Positions 17,893-29,231 of a DNA stretch of 64,000 bases are shown in pieces. The notes below the pieces were generated by a model. The model did not search any database. It had not been told where the DNA came from and worked only from the letters and a program-made list of their open reading frames with translations. How positions within the stretch are numbered: the stretch's first letter is position 1; every line of letters starts with the position of its first letter. Location: NCBI GenBank assembly GCA_019083985.1, contig JAHRCV010000001.1, forward strand, positions 1,116,001-1,180,000. Direction: 5' to 3'. A program made the translations under genes and the position numbers. Source of the DNA: Rhizobiales bacterium TNE-4. Its GTDB lineage: Bacteria > Pseudomonadota > Alphaproteobacteria > Rhizobiales > Beijerinckiaceae.

Positions 17893-19490
17893 TCAGGCAC
17901 GTGCGCCTTCTTTGACGAGTTTATAATTGATGGAATCGACCAGCGCCTGAAACGAGGCATCGATGATGTTGGGCGAGACACCGACCGTGGTCCAGGTCTC
18001 GCCCTTCTCATCGCCCGATTCAATCAGAACGCGCGTCACGGCATCGGTGCCGCCTTGGAAGACGCGCACCTTAAAGTCGATGAGTTCAAGCGCTTCGATA
18101 TATTTCTGATAGCGGCCGAGATCCTTGCGTAACGCCACATCGAGCGCGTTGACCGGACCATTGCCTTCGGCCGCCGAGATCATTACTTCATCGCCGACGC
18201 GCACTTTTACGATCGCTTCCGCCACCGTGACCAATTCGCCATCCTTGTTGTATCGGCGTTCAACATTGACCTTGAAACGCTCGACCGAAAAGAATTCGGG
18301 CACTTCTCCGAGAATGCGCTTGGCGAGCAAAACGAAGGATGCATCGGCCCCTTCATAAGCGTAGCCCTGGGCCTCGCGATCTTTCACCTCATCGAGAAGG
18401 CGCGCGACACGGGGATCATCTTTCCTCACCGGGATGTTGAGCCGTTCCAGCGCTGCCAAGAGGTTCGATTTGCCGGCCTGATCTGAGACAAGGACACGGC
18501 GATGATTGCCGACCGCTTCGGGCTCAATATGTTCGTAGGTTTTGGGATCTTTCAGAACCGCCGATGCATGAATGCCGGCTTTGGTCGCAAAGGCTGACGC
18601 GCCCACATAAGGCGCATGCCGGTTTGGCGCACGATTAAGAATTTCATCAAGCGCACGGGACACGGAGGTTAAATCCGCCAGCGCCTTGTCAGAGACACCA
18701 ATCTCATAACGCTTTGCCAATTCCGGCTTCAATTTGAAGCTTGGGATCAAGGTCGCGAGATTGGCGTTTCCACAGCGCTCGCCAAGACCGTTGAGCGTGC
18801 CTTGGATCTGGCGTGCCCCTGCTCGCACGGCCGCCAACGAATTGCCGACCGCATTGCCGGTATCATCATGGGCGTGAATACCGAGGCGTTCGCCTGGGAC
18901 ATGCTGCGCCACATCAGCGACAATGCGCTCCACTTCGTCGGGCAGCGTGCCACCATTGGTGTCGCACAGCACGATCCAGCGTGCGCCGGCTTCATAGGCC
19001 GTCTTGACGCAGCTGAGCGCATAATCGCGATTGGCCTTGTAGCCATCAAAGAAATGTTCGCAATCGATCATCGCTTCGCGGCCTGAGGCGATCGCCGCCT
19101 TCACACTATCCGCAATACCCTCGAGATTTTCTTCAAGCGTGATCCCAAGAGCAACATGGACATGGTAATCCCAGCTCTTGGCAACAAAGCAGATTGCATC
19201 GGCCTTTGAATCGAGGAGAGCGGCGATGCCCGGATCGTTGGCCGCTGAACGCCCTGCCCGCTTCGTCATTCCGAAAGCGACGAAACCGGCGTGCTCGGTG
19301 CGTTTCTTGGCAAAGAAATCCGTATCGAGCGGATTGGCGCCGGGATAGCCGCCCTCGACATAATCAATCCCAAGCCGATCGAGCATGCGCGCGATCTGTT
19401 TTTTGTCTTCGAGCGAGAAATCGACGCCCGTCGTCTGCGCGCCATCGCGCAACGTCGTATCGAACAGGTAGACGCGGGAGGGTTGCGGGG

Positions 19491-19494
<4 letters not shown>
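17893..19494 (-). CDS. cimA: (R)-citramalate synthase
   Basis: Condenses pyruvate with acetyl-CoA to citramalate, opening the threonine-independent route to isoleucine. The N-terminal TIM barrel has the family motif [10 protein letters not shown], the [14 protein letters not shown] metal-site region, and [12 protein letters not shown]; the C-terminal LeuA-type regulatory domain follows (about 400-533), including [17 protein letters not shown] chose the GTG at 19494, which overlaps the cysS stop as GTGA and follows GGGAG nine bases upstream; an ATG at 19509 is possible. It is distinguished from LeuA by the [18 protein letters not shown] start and whole-length similarity to CimA. Confidence 0.9.
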
Positions 19495-20888
<1,394 letters not shown>

Positions 20889-21152
20889 CGTCTGCCCCAT
20901 GCCAAAGCGAACCGCCCGCCGCGCCGGCCGGGATCCGTTTGTTCATTGTCGGGGAGACATGACGGGTCCAGCCAGCGTGCGCGCTAGCTGCAAATCGATC
21001 CAATAATGGCCCGAACGGTCGTCATGCCGAGACATTGCACAGAGCGTGGGTGCGACGTCAAGCCGAACCTTCGACGAGGTCGAGCGTTAAGGTTTTCCTA
21101 AGGGATTGTGCCGCATTTTCCGCCAGTTCAACTCTTTTGGGCCCGTTTTTCC

Positions 21153-21446
21153 ATGCGTTTGACCCTGCCATTCCTTGCGCTCTTGGCCGCCTGCACGCTC
21201 GCTCCGCTGCCGGGCGAAGCCCAGCAGAAGAACCGTTTCCTCGTACCGGGCAATGATGGCTATGGGATTGCGGAATGTCTGGCCGAAGGCGGCGCCTGCG
21301 GGCAGGCAGTCGCCGACAGCTATTGCGAGGCGCAGGGCTTCAAGGCAGGCGCGCTCTCCTATGGCGATGCGGGCGCGGAAGTCACCGCCTCCACCGTCAA
21401 GCGTGGTCCCCGGCCTGCTGCGTTCGCGATCGAGTGCCGCGTCTGA
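21153..21446 (+). CDS. Hypothetical small lipoprotein or secreted protein
   Basis: A 97-residue protein whose N-terminus MRLTLPFLALLAACTLAP has a lipobox-like LAAC; alternatively a Sec site follows at GEA-QQ. The mature part has four further cysteines (AECLAEGGACG, SYCEAQG, IECRV), suggesting two disulfides in the periplasm. The family is not recognised, though similar short Cys-containing secreted proteins are common in Hyphomicrobiales. The start choice is by the signal sequence; an upstream ATG at 21108 adds a non-signal-like extension. It is convergent with creA, three bases apart. Confidence 0.65.
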   Translation: MRLTLPFLALLAACTLAPLPGEAQQKNRFLVPGNDGYGIAECLAEGGACGQAVADSYCEAQGFKAGALSYGDAGAEVTASTVKRGPRPAAFAIECRV

Positions 21447-21449
21447 TCG

Positions 21450-21974
21450 TTACGATTTGACCCAATCGGCGCATTTGGGCGGGTCCTGATCGGCCGCTCC
21501 CCATGGCATGATCGGCACCGCCGTCGTCGAATTCTTCGGCGAGCCTTCAATAACCCGGTCCGTGTAGACGATATAGACGAGCGTGTTGCGCTTGGTATCG
21601 CAGCCGCGGACAATCTGCATCTTCTTGAAGATCAGCGAGCGGGACTGGCGAAACATCGTCGTGCCCTGCTCGAACTTTTCCTTGATCTTGATCGGCCCTG
21701 TCTGGCGGCAGGCGAGCGAAATGTCGGACAGTTCCTCCGCGACGCCAAGCATCCCCTTCACCCCGCCCCGTTCGGGCACGGTGTAATAACAGGCGACGCC
21801 ATCCACCCCGGGGTCGTCGATGACATAGGTCGCGAGCTTGTCGTCCGGCGTCAACATTTTCCAGACCGTGGAGCGTTTGAAGATCAGCTCCGGTTCCTGC
21901 GCTTGAGCCGCAGGCACACCGGCCAAGATCAAGCCGACAAGGCCAACAAGAGCGAAACAGAACCGCGTGGTCAT
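21450..21974 (-). CDS. creA: CreA family protein (secreted)
   Basis: A 174-residue protein with a Sec signal peptide (ALVGLVGLILAGVPAAQA) and a CreA domain: DPGVDGVACYYT, ISLACRQTGPI, SRSLIFKKMQIVRGCD and TLVYIVYTDRVIEGSPKN. The molecular role of CreA is unknown; it is periplasmic. I used the ATG at 21974 with AAAGGATGG upstream. Length matches the family. Confidence 0.9.
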   Translation of the reverse strand: MTTRFCFALVGLVGLILAGVPAAQAQEPELIFKRSTVWKMLTPDDKLATYVIDDPGVDGVACYYTVPERGGVKGMLGVAEELSDISLACRQTGPIKIKEKFEQGTTMFRQSRSLIFKKMQIVRGCDTKRNTLVYIVYTDRVIEGSPKNSTTAVPIMPWGAADQDPPKCADWVKS

Positions 21975-22142
21975 TCTATCCATCCTTTCCGGGCACCCTG
22001 CCCGTCTCAGCTCAAGATGGGGGTGGGTGATGGCCAAAACGAGGCCTTTTGTGGCTTGCATCCACCGAAATTTACGTTACGGCGCTTACAGACCAAGAAC
22101 GGTCATGGAATTGTCTGTTTCCCCGCGCAAGGATTCTTCCGC

Positions 22143-23318
22143 ATGAAGCGGTTGTGGCCCTGTCTCGTCGCGTTGATCGCCCTCCTCGGCCCTCAGCTGG
22201 CCGCGGCGCAGAGTTATTGCGACCGTTTGCAGGCTGACCTCAACGCGCCGGGCGGCGATAGCGAAACCCAAGGTTACGTCCAAGCGCTGAATAGCGCCCG
22301 CTCTGAATTGGGGCAGGCCAATGCACAAGCACGGCAAGCCGGGTGCGAGCCGACACGTTTCTTGTTCTTCTCGACAACACCGGCGCAATGCCGTGGCTTT
22401 GAAACGCGGATCGACTCGCTGAAAGAGCGCGTGCGCGTGCTCGAACAACGCGTGAGCCAAAGCGGGCAAAGGCGCAACCAATTGCTGGCGGCTTATCGCG
22501 CCAATTGCCAAGGCAACAATCCCATCCCGCCCGGCAATGTAGGAACGACGCAAGCCCGGTCGCGCAACATTCTCGATATGCTGTTTGGTGCGACGCCGGA
22601 CACGACGAGCCCAGAAGGCACGTTCCCGCAGGATGTAACCCAAGGTGCTGTGCTCGCCGAACCCGGTGATTCAGGGCCGCGCCGTCTGATCTGCGTGCGC
22701 AAATGCGACGGCTTTTTCTTCCCGCTTGCGGGCGCATCGGGAAGTGCAACCAGCGATGGCGAATTATGCCGCGCACAATGCCCGAATGCTGAGGTCGAAG
22801 TGTTCGTATCGCCCGCTTATGGCGATCTCAAATATGGCGTCTCATTATCGGGAACGCCCTATACGTCTTTGCCGAACGCGTTCAAATATCGCACGAGCTA
22901 TGATCCGACCTGCTCTTGCCGCAAACCGGGACAGAGCTGGAGCGAGGCTTTGAGCGATGCCGAGCGCATGATTGGTGGCCGCCGCGGTGACACGATCGTG
23001 ACGGAAGAAAAATCACTCGAAATGTCACGCCCGAAAGACGCTACGCCACAACAACAAAGGCGCCAGCAGCAACAACAACAGCAGGGTAAACCCAATCAAC
23101 CCGGCAAGCCTAACCAGCCTGCATCGGCTGCTCCCGCCGTCGCACCAAGCCAGCAAGCCACACCTCAACCGGCCACAGCAACGCAATCGGCACGTCCCGT
23201 CGTGAGCCAAGATCAAGGCGAATGGGTCGAGGTACAGAATGCGGATGGAACGACACGCAAAGTCCGCGTCGTTGCCCCGCAAGGTGTTCCTGCCAAGCCG
23301 AAACCCGCTGGCCAATAA
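22143..23318 (+). CDS. DUF2865 domain-containing secreted protein
   Basis: A 391-residue protein with a signal peptide (LWPCLVALIALLGPQLAAA), an N-terminal coiled-coil (ALNSARSELGQANAQ and IDSLKERVRVLEQRV), then a cysteine-containing globular domain with ICVRKCDGFFFPL and CRAQCPNAEVEVF, typical of DUF2865. The C-terminal 100 residues are low-complexity Gln/Pro/Ala. AAGGA lies nine bases before the ATG at 22143. Function unknown. The stop abuts the gltX stop (convergent, no gap). Confidence 0.82.
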   Translation: MKRLWPCLVALIALLGPQLAAAQSYCDRLQADLNAPGGDSETQGYVQALNSARSELGQANAQARQAGCEPTRFLFFSTTPAQCRGFETRIDSLKERVRVLEQRVSQSGQRRNQLLAAYRANCQGNNPIPPGNVGTTQARSRNILDMLFGATPDTTSPEGTFPQDVTQGAVLAEPGDSGPRRLICVRKCDGFFFPLAGASGSATSDGELCRAQCPNAEVEVFVSPAYGDLKYGVSLSGTPYTSLPNAFKYRTSYDPTCSCRKPGQSWSEALSDAERMIGGRRGDTIVTEEKSLEMSRPKDATPQQQRRQQQQQQQGKPNQPGKPNQPASAAPAVAPSQQATPQPATATQSARPVVSQDQGEWVEVQNADGTTRKVRVVAPQGVPAKPKPAGQ

Positions 23319-24656
23319 TCAGGCGATTTCGCCCTTCAAGCGCTTGACCGTTCGCTCGGGCCCGATCAATGGCAGAAGCGCCTTCAGCTCCGGCCCATGT
23401 TCGAGCCCGGTTAAGGCCAAGCGCAGCGGCATGAACAACGCCTTGCCGGACGCGCCCGTTTTGTCTTTCACGGCTTTCGTCCAAACGCCCCATGTCGCCT
23501 CGTCCCATGGCGCCGGTGGCAACACGGAGCGTGCGGTATCTGTGAAAACATGATCTTCGATCACAGGCTCGACGGCCCCGTTCACAACAGGCCACCAAAT
23601 CGCGGCATCTTTCAAACGCGTGCAATTGCCACGCACCGCCAGCCAGAACGCTTCGCCGCCCCCTACATCCATCGCAGCCAAACGCGGCGCCACATCGGCA
23701 TAGGCCGTTGCGTGCAGCAATTTTGCATTGAGATGCTCAAGCTCCGATACCTCGAATTTGGCTGGCGCCCGCGAGAGGCGGTCAAGATCAACGATCACCG
23801 CCAATTCTTGCATCGCCGGTATGGGACGTACCGCTTCGGACGAGCCAACGAGAACTGCGAGCGATGCAACCGCCATCGGCTCAATGCCATCGTCGCGCAA
23901 ACCGGCAAGCGACAAATGGCCAAGGCGCTTCGAAAGACCCTGCCCGCTCGCATCGGTCAACAGATTGTGATGACCGAAACGCGGCACTTTTCCGCCAAGC
24001 GCTTCGATGATCTGAATTTGGACCGCCGTATTGGTCACATGGTCTTCACCGCGGATCACATCCGTCACGCCCATCTCGATGTCATCAACGACAGAGGGGA
24101 GCGTATAAAGATAGGCGCCATCTTCCCGGATGAGCACGGGATCTGATAGCGATGCGCAATCGATATGGGACGGCCCGCGCACCATATCGTCCCATTGCAC
24201 CGTTTTGGCATCGAGCAAAAAACGCCAATGCGGCTTGCGGCCTTCGGCCTCGAATGCGGCTTTCTCCGCATCGGTTAATTTCAAGGCGGCCCGATCGTAA
24301 ATCGGCGGCAGACCGCGCGCCTGCTGCCGTTTGCGGCGACGGTCGAGTTCATCCGCTGTTTCGTAACACGCATAAAGGCGCCCATCCTTGCGAAGCTTGT
24401 CGCAAGCGGCATCGTACAAAGCGAAGCGTTCCGATTGCTTGAAGACCTTGTGCGGATGAATGCCAATCCAAGCCAGATCCGTCGCAATGCCATCGGCATA
24501 TTCCTGCGTCGAACGCGCAAGATCCGTGTCGTCATAACGCAGGATGAACGTGCCATCATGCTTCAGCGCATAAAGCCAATTGAGCAAGGCCGGGCGCAGA
24601 TTGCCAATGTGAAGGCGACCCGTCGGCGACGGGGCAAAACGAACGACGGGTTTCAT
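23319..24656 (-). CDS. gltX: Glutamyl-tRNA synthetase (short alphaproteobacterial form)
   Basis: Class I synthetase charging tRNA-Glu (and tRNA-Gln in bacteria that use the amidotransferase route). The first signature is [19 protein letters not shown], with HIGN in place of HIGH; the second loop reads GLSKRLGHL in place of KLSKS. About 445 residues. Alphaproteobacteria often carry two GltX proteins, and this one looks like the second type. The ATG at 24656 overlaps the nadE stop by one base (TGATG). Confidence 0.92.
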   Translation of the reverse strand: MKPVVRFAPSPTGRLHIGNLRPALLNWLYALKHDGTFILRYDDTDLARSTQEYADGIATDLAWIGIHPHKVFKQSERFALYDAACDKLRKDGRLYACYETADELDRRRKRQQARGLPPIYDRAALKLTDAEKAAFEAEGRKPHWRFLLDAKTVQWDDMVRGPSHIDCASLSDPVLIREDGAYLYTLPSVVDDIEMGVTDVIRGEDHVTNTAVQIQIIEALGGKVPRFGHHNLLTDASGQGLSKRLGHLSLAGLRDDGIEPMAVASLAVLVGSSEAVRPIPAMQELAVIVDLDRLSRAPAKFEVSELEHLNAKLLHATAYADVAPRLAAMDVGGGEAFWLAVRGNCTRLKDAAIWWPVVNGAVEPVIEDHVFTDTARSVLPPAPWDEATWGVWTKAVKDKTGASGKALFMPLRLALTGLEHGPELKALLPLIGPERTVKRLKGEIA

Positions 24657-26410
24657 CAAACATCCGATCCGGTGCTGGCCGCAACCGAGGCCTTGGGTGT
24701 CAGCGCAGGGTCAGGGCGATGCGCGCCCTCGCCCTGATCGCGAAAACGATTGACGATCGGGTAACGGCGATCGCGGCCGAAATTCTTCTGCTTCACTTTC
24801 ACGCCTGGGGCCGATTGGCGGCGTTTATACTCAGCGAGCGCCAAGAGACGCTCGATGCGCTTGACGGTGTCGATATCATGCCCGCGTGCGGTGATTTCAG
24901 AAATGCGCATTTCCTTTTCGACGAGACATTCGAGAATGTCATCAAGCACATCGTAAGGCGGCAGCGAATCCTGATCGGTCTGATCCTCGCGCAATTCGGC
25001 AGAAGGTGGGCGTGTGATGATCCGTTCTGGGATCACTTCTCCATCGGGACCATAAGCGCCGTCAGGCTTCCAATGATTGCGCAGACGCGACAGCCGGAAC
25101 ACTTCCGTTTTGTAGAGATCCTTGATCGGATTATAGCCGCCGTTCATGTCGCCATAGAGCGTGGCGTAACCGGCCGACATTTCCGACTTGTTGCCCGTCG
25201 TTACAACCATCGGGCCGAATTTGTTCGAGATCGACATCAAGATTGTGCCGCGCGCGCGGCTTTGGATATTTTCTTCGGTGATATCGCGCGCGCGATCTTT
25301 GAACACGGGCTTAAGTGCCGCTTCGATGCCCTCAACCGCAGGCGCAATTGGCAGAATATCGTAGCGCACACCCAGCGCACGCGCGCAGGCTGCGGCGTCG
25401 TCCAAGCTGATCGAAGACGTGAATTTATAGGGCAGCATGACGCAATGCACGCGCGCAGGGCCCAACGCATCAACCGCCATCGCGGCGCATAATGCGGAGT
25501 CGATCCCGCCGGACAATCCAAGCACCACGCCCGGAAACCGGTTCTTCTCGACATAATCTTTCAAACCAAGCACGCAGGCCGCGTAATCGGCTTCGTCATC
25601 TTCCGGCACAAGCGCTTTGGCACCGCTTTCCGGCTCCCAGCCTTCAGCTGTGCGGTTCCATGTCACCAGCGTTACATCTTCACGGAAAGACGGCATCCGG
25701 ACAGCGAGCGCCGCATCGGGCCCAAGCACGAAGGACGCGCCGTCGAACACCAATTCATCCTGACCGCCGACTTGGTTGAGATAAGCGAGCGATAAACCGC
25801 TTTCGGCAACGCGCGCGACAGCGATGTTGAGACGCGTGTCGGTTTTATCGCGCCAATAGGGTGAACCATTCGGTACGAGTAGCAATTCGGCGCCGGTCTC
25901 GGACAGACATTCGACGACGGCATCGGTCCAGATGTCTTCGCAGATGGGCAAGCCGACGCGCACACCGCGGATGGAGACAGGCCCCGGCATCGGGCCCGGC
26001 ACGAAGACGCGCTTCTCGTCGAAAACACCATAATTCGGGAGATCGACCTTGTAGCGCAGTGCGGCGATGATCCCGCCATCGAGCCACGCATAGGCATTGT
26101 AAAGCCGTCCCGCCTCAACCCATGGCAAGCCAACCAAAATGCCCGGCCCGCCATCGGCGGTCGTGCGCGCAAGACGTTCACAAGCGGCGCGGCATGCATC
26201 CTGAAACGCGGGTTTCAGCACGAGATCTTCAGGCGGATAGCCCGCCAGAAACATCTCGGGCAGCATCACTGCATCGGCACCCTGTTCCGCCGCGATGGTC
26301 CGGGCGCGCAGCACCATGGCCTCATTGCCCTCGACATCGCCGAGAACGGGATTGAGCTGGGCAAGCGCGATACGAAGGCGTTCGGGCCGGGAGGACGTAC
26401 TGTTCGACAT
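24656..26410 (-). CDS. nadE: Glutamine-dependent NAD(+) synthetase
   Basis: Makes NAD+ from deamido-NAD+, with ammonia from glutamine. The N-terminal nitrilase-like glutaminase domain (about 10-260) has the catalytic triad regions [14 protein letters not shown] (Glu), [14 protein letters not shown] (Lys) and GLPICEDIW (Cys). The C-terminal synthetase domain has the ATP loop [14 protein letters not shown]. The ATG at 26410 gives 584 residues, in family range; a longer frame to 26446 is not supported. Overlaps gltX by one base. Confidence 0.94.
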   Translation of the reverse strand: MSNSTSSRPERLRIALAQLNPVLGDVEGNEAMVLRARTIAAEQGADAVMLPEMFLAGYPPEDLVLKPAFQDACRAACERLARTTADGGPGILVGLPWVEAGRLYNAYAWLDGGIIAALRYKVDLPNYGVFDEKRVFVPGPMPGPVSIRGVRVGLPICEDIWTDAVVECLSETGAELLLVPNGSPYWRDKTDTRLNIAVARVAESGLSLAYLNQVGGQDELVFDGASFVLGPDAALAVRMPSFREDVTLVTWNRTAEGWEPESGAKALVPEDDEADYAACVLGLKDYVEKNRFPGVVLGLSGGIDSALCAAMAVDALGPARVHCVMLPYKFTSSISLDDAAACARALGVRYDILPIAPAVEGIEAALKPVFKDRARDITEENIQSRARGTILMSISNKFGPMVVTTGNKSEMSAGYATLYGDMNGGYNPIKDLYKTEVFRLSRLRNHWKPDGAYGPDGEVIPERIITRPPSAELREDQTDQDSLPPYDVLDDILECLVEKEMRISEITARGHDIDTVKRIERLLALAEYKRRQSAPGVKVKQKNFGRDRRYPIVNRFRDQGEGAHRPDPALTPKASVAASTGSDV

Positions 26411-26458
26411 GGCCCCGGGTTTAACAAGGCCCGCCCTGCGCCGCAACGAGGGGCAGGA

Positions 26459-27232
26459 TCACGCGAAAGCGTAGCAATCCATCATCAGCACGCCATATTG
26501 CTGGCTCGAATGGATGCGCTTGCCCTTGGCCCCCTCGCCCGCGGCGCCCAACGCCACGAAGAAGGGCAAGAGGTGCTCCTCGGTCGGATGGTTCTCCCGT
26601 GCGAACGGCGCTTTTTCCCACGCCAACAAGGCTGAGACATCCCCCGCCTCGGCCTTCTCGTCGAGCCAATCGCCGAAGGCGCGGACCCAATCAGGTGCCG
26701 GCGTATCGAAGCGATAGCCACCCCGGAAGAATTCGTGGAGATTGTGGGTGGCAGCCCCCGACCCGATGATCAGGACACCGCTTTCGGCCAATGGGCGGAG
26801 CGCTTCACCCAGCCGATAATGCCAAGCCGCATCGTGATTGGGGCTCACCGACAGCTGAACGACAGGAACGTCCGCCTCAGGCCGCAGCAAGGCCAGAGGC
26901 ACCCATGTGCCATGATCATAACCGCGCCGATCATCGAGCCCCGGCGCAAACCCCGCTTTGCTGAGGGCGTCGGCCGCTTCAGACGCGAGGGATGGTGAGC
27001 CTGGGGCAGGATAGACAATGGTGCGCAATTCCGGCTCAAAGCCGCCGAAATCATAAATCATCGGCGGATGTGCCGCTGAGGTGAGGCGCGGCTCTGGCGC
27101 TTCATAATGCGCCGTGACCACAAGGATCCCACGGTAATCCGACAGGTTACGGCCATAAGCGGCAAGGAAATCGCGCGCCTCCGAATTGTGGAGAATCAGG
27201 TTCGGCGCACCATGCGAGACGAAGAGCGTCAT
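26459..27232 (-). CDS. DODA-type extradiol aromatic ring-opening dioxygenase family protein
   Basis: A 257-residue protein of the LigB/4,5-DOPA dioxygenase family, non-haem Fe(II) or Zn enzymes that open catechol rings; E. coli YgiD is a small homologue. Metal-ligand candidates are His in FVSHGAPN (residue 7), GYDHGTW (near 110) and GATHNLHEF (near 170), and LVVTAHYEAPEPRL. The ATG at 27232 has AAAGGA upstream. Substrate unknown. It stands alone, divergent from the outer-membrane genes. Confidence 0.85.
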   Translation of the reverse strand: MTLFVSHGAPNLILHNSEARDFLAAYGRNLSDYRGILVVTAHYEAPEPRLTSAAHPPMIYDFGGFEPELRTIVYPAPGSPSLASEAADALSKAGFAPGLDDRRGYDHGTWVPLALLRPEADVPVVQLSVSPNHDAAWHYRLGEALRPLAESGVLIIGSGAATHNLHEFFRGGYRFDTPAPDWVRAFGDWLDEKAEAGDVSALLAWEKAPFARENHPTEEHLLPFFVALGAAGEGAKGKRIHSSQQYGVLMMDCYAFA

Positions 27233-27430
27233 GCGATCAATCCTTTCAAAATCGTCGTTCTGATGTCGGCTGGAAGCGGGTTCGCCGCAAGTTTTCCGGC
27301 GCAAGGTTGATTTTGCATTCCTGCGATCACGCGACACTTCCCCTACGTTAACCCTAACTTAGGGTGAAGGTCTTAGGCTTGAGACAGTTTCCGATTGCGT
27401 TTGTCGTTTTGTATTTTTGAGGATCTTGCC

Positions 27431-28258
27431 ATGAAGCGCCTGACAGCCGCCCTCGCGGCGCTCGCTCTCCCCGCCTCTGCTCTCATCGCCGAAGCCGCTG
27501 ATCTACCCCGCCGCCCGCCAGATCCGCCGCCCATGCCGGCTCCCGTCATCTTTTCGTGGGCCGGTCCTTATGTCGGTATTCACGGCGCTTATGGCTGGGG
27601 TCAGTTCAACCGCTACCAGTTCGACCAGAATCTGATCGCGGCTGCCATACCCGCAAATTATCAATATGCGAGTGTGGCGCGCGCCTATGCGCAATCGCTG
27701 CCCGGCACCTACGATTCCAACCAATGGGGCGGCGGCTTCTTCGCCGGTTATAACTTCGTCTCCGGCAATGTGGTGTTCGGCGGCGAGCTTGATTACACTG
27801 CGTTCTTCGGCAAATTCGGCGCCAGCACGATCTGCTATTACCCTGATCCTAATCTCGGCATTGTTCTGCCGGGCGCGTCGGGTCGCTCGATGATTGTTGG
27901 CGCGGACACGACGAGCAAAATCACCGATTATGGTCTCGTCAAAGCGCGCTTAGGCTATTCATTCGATCGCTTTCTCCCTTACGCCTTCGTCGGCATTGGC
28001 GGGGCGCGTTTCAAAGCGTCCGGTTATGGTTCGATCGAGGAATATGTGACGGCGACCGGTGTCGCGACGGCCACATACACGTCGTCGGCCAGCAAGGATC
28101 AACTCACCTTGGCGTATGGCGCCGGTGTGGGTGTCGATTACGCGATCACGGATCAGATATTGCTGCGCGCGCAATATGATTATGTCCAGCTTGATAGCGT
28201 CATCGGCCAAGAAACAAAAATACAGGTTGGCAAAATCGGCGCGGGCATCCGCTTCTAA
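27431..28258 (+). CDS. Outer-membrane beta-barrel protein (Omp25/Omp31-like)
   Basis: A 275-residue protein with a signal peptide (LTAALAALALPASALIAEA) and a porin-family small barrel: the family opening FSWAGPYVGIHGAYGWG, GGFFAGYNFVSGNVVFGGELDY, GLVKARLGYSFDRFLPYAFVGIGGA, and a final strand ending in aromatic IRF. This is the usual alphaproteobacterial Omp_b-brl family. The start at 27431 was chosen for the signal peptide; the upstream frame to 27395 does not help. Followed 17 bp later by a second barrel gene. Confidence 0.87.
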   Translation: MKRLTAALAALALPASALIAEAADLPRRPPDPPPMPAPVIFSWAGPYVGIHGAYGWGQFNRYQFDQNLIAAAIPANYQYASVARAYAQSLPGTYDSNQWGGGFFAGYNFVSGNVVFGGELDYTAFFGKFGASTICYYPDPNLGIVLPGASGRSMIVGADTTSKITDYGLVKARLGYSFDRFLPYAFVGIGGARFKASGYGSIEEYVTATGVATATYTSSASKDQLTLAYGAGVGVDYAITDQILLRAQYDYVQLDSVIGQETKIQVGKIGAGIRF

Positions 28259-28275
28259 ACTCGGGAGTTGGATGA

Positions 28276-29160
28276 ATGGCAACGCTCCGCCTGATGGCGT
28301 GCGGCACCGCTGTGGCTGCGTCGATCTTCAGCTTCGACGCAGACGCCGCAGACCTTACGAATTTTTCATGGCCTTGGTCGCAGCCCGATTCTTACTACAC
28401 GATCCCAACTTATGATTGGTCGGGCGGCTATGTCGCCGTGATGGTTGGTTACAACTCGACGACCATCACACATGGCGATCTTGCTGCGAACATGGTGGAT
28501 CGAGCAATCCCCTATTGGAAGTGGGGCGATGAAGCCAAGAATTTAGCCAAGGCCTCTGCCAAAGACATGACAGCCAATGCTGGCATCTATTCGCTGCATG
28601 CTGGTTTCAACATCATGGAGCAAAGGCTCGTCTACGGGTTCGAACTCGAATACGGCAAATTCTCGCCAGCGATGAATGGGTCGAGTAGCTTCGATGAGAG
28701 CCGCATCGTCGACACCCAAACCAAGACGAACGCCGCCGGCCAAGAAATCGTCGATAAGCTCGGCATCACGACGGCGATGACGAACAAAACGCAAATTCTA
28801 GATTTCGGACTCATCAATGGACGCGCCGGTTATGCTTATGGCCGCTTCATGCCTTACGCTCTGGTGGGTCTTGGCGTCACGCGCGTGAAAATTAATGCTG
28901 CGATGAATGCAAATGAATATCACGTCGTCACGGTTGATGGCATCTATTCAAACGAGCTCAGTAAGCCTGGGTCTCCGAAAACGGCCATTTTGACCAAGGA
29001 CGCGTATGCCGCGACCGTCTCGCTCGGCCTCGGTTTCGAATATGCGTTGTTGGACAATGTGATTTTACGCGCCCAGTACAATTACATGACCACTGGCAAC
29101 ATCAAGGGCGAAGGCATTTCAAACAATATGGCACGCGGCGGATTGGCGCTGAAATTCTGA
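28276..29160 (+). CDS. Outer-membrane beta-barrel protein, second of a tandem pair
   Basis: A 294-residue protein with a signal peptide ending near SFDADA, and barrel strands such as YDWSGGYVAVMVGYN, YSLHAGFNIMEQRLVYGFELEYGKF, FGLINGRAGYAYGRFMPYALVGLG and VSLGLGFEYALLDNVILRAQYNYM, ending in aromatic LKF as barrels do. It is clearly related to the preceding gene but diverged, with long extracellular-loop candidates between strands (residues 120-160). Probably cotranscribed with it; a hairpin terminator follows at 29178-29206. Confidence 0.85.
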   Translation: MATLRLMACGTAVAASIFSFDADAADLTNFSWPWSQPDSYYTIPTYDWSGGYVAVMVGYNSTTITHGDLAANMVDRAIPYWKWGDEAKNLAKASAKDMTANAGIYSLHAGFNIMEQRLVYGFELEYGKFSPAMNGSSSFDESRIVDTQTKTNAAGQEIVDKLGITTAMTNKTQILDFGLINGRAGYAYGRFMPYALVGLGVTRVKINAAMNANEYHVVTVDGIYSNELSKPGSPKTAILTKDAYAATVSLGLGFEYALLDNVILRAQYNYMTTGNIKGEGISNNMARGGLALKF

Positions 29161-29177
29161 TCTCTCCCGCGAGCAAC

Positions 29178-29206
29178 AAAAAGGGCGGGTGTTGAACCCG
29201 CCCTTT
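29178..29206. terminator. Bidirectional hairpin terminator
   Basis: An 11-bp perfect stem, AAAGGGCGGGT and ACCCGCCCTTT, with a five-base loop. On the reverse strand the stem is followed by a run of five T, so it suits the leftward DAHP synthase gene; on the forward strand its own T-rich end follows the outer-membrane pair. Both genes converge on it. Confidence 0.85.
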
Positions 29207-29231
29207 GCCGTTCTGAAACCGTATCGCGTCT

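Noticed and set aside
23319-24656. GltX as an inactivated paralogue because HIGH and KLSKS are altered
   Set aside because: HIGN and LSKR variants are found in the second GltX type of alphaproteobacteria, and the rest of the protein is intact.
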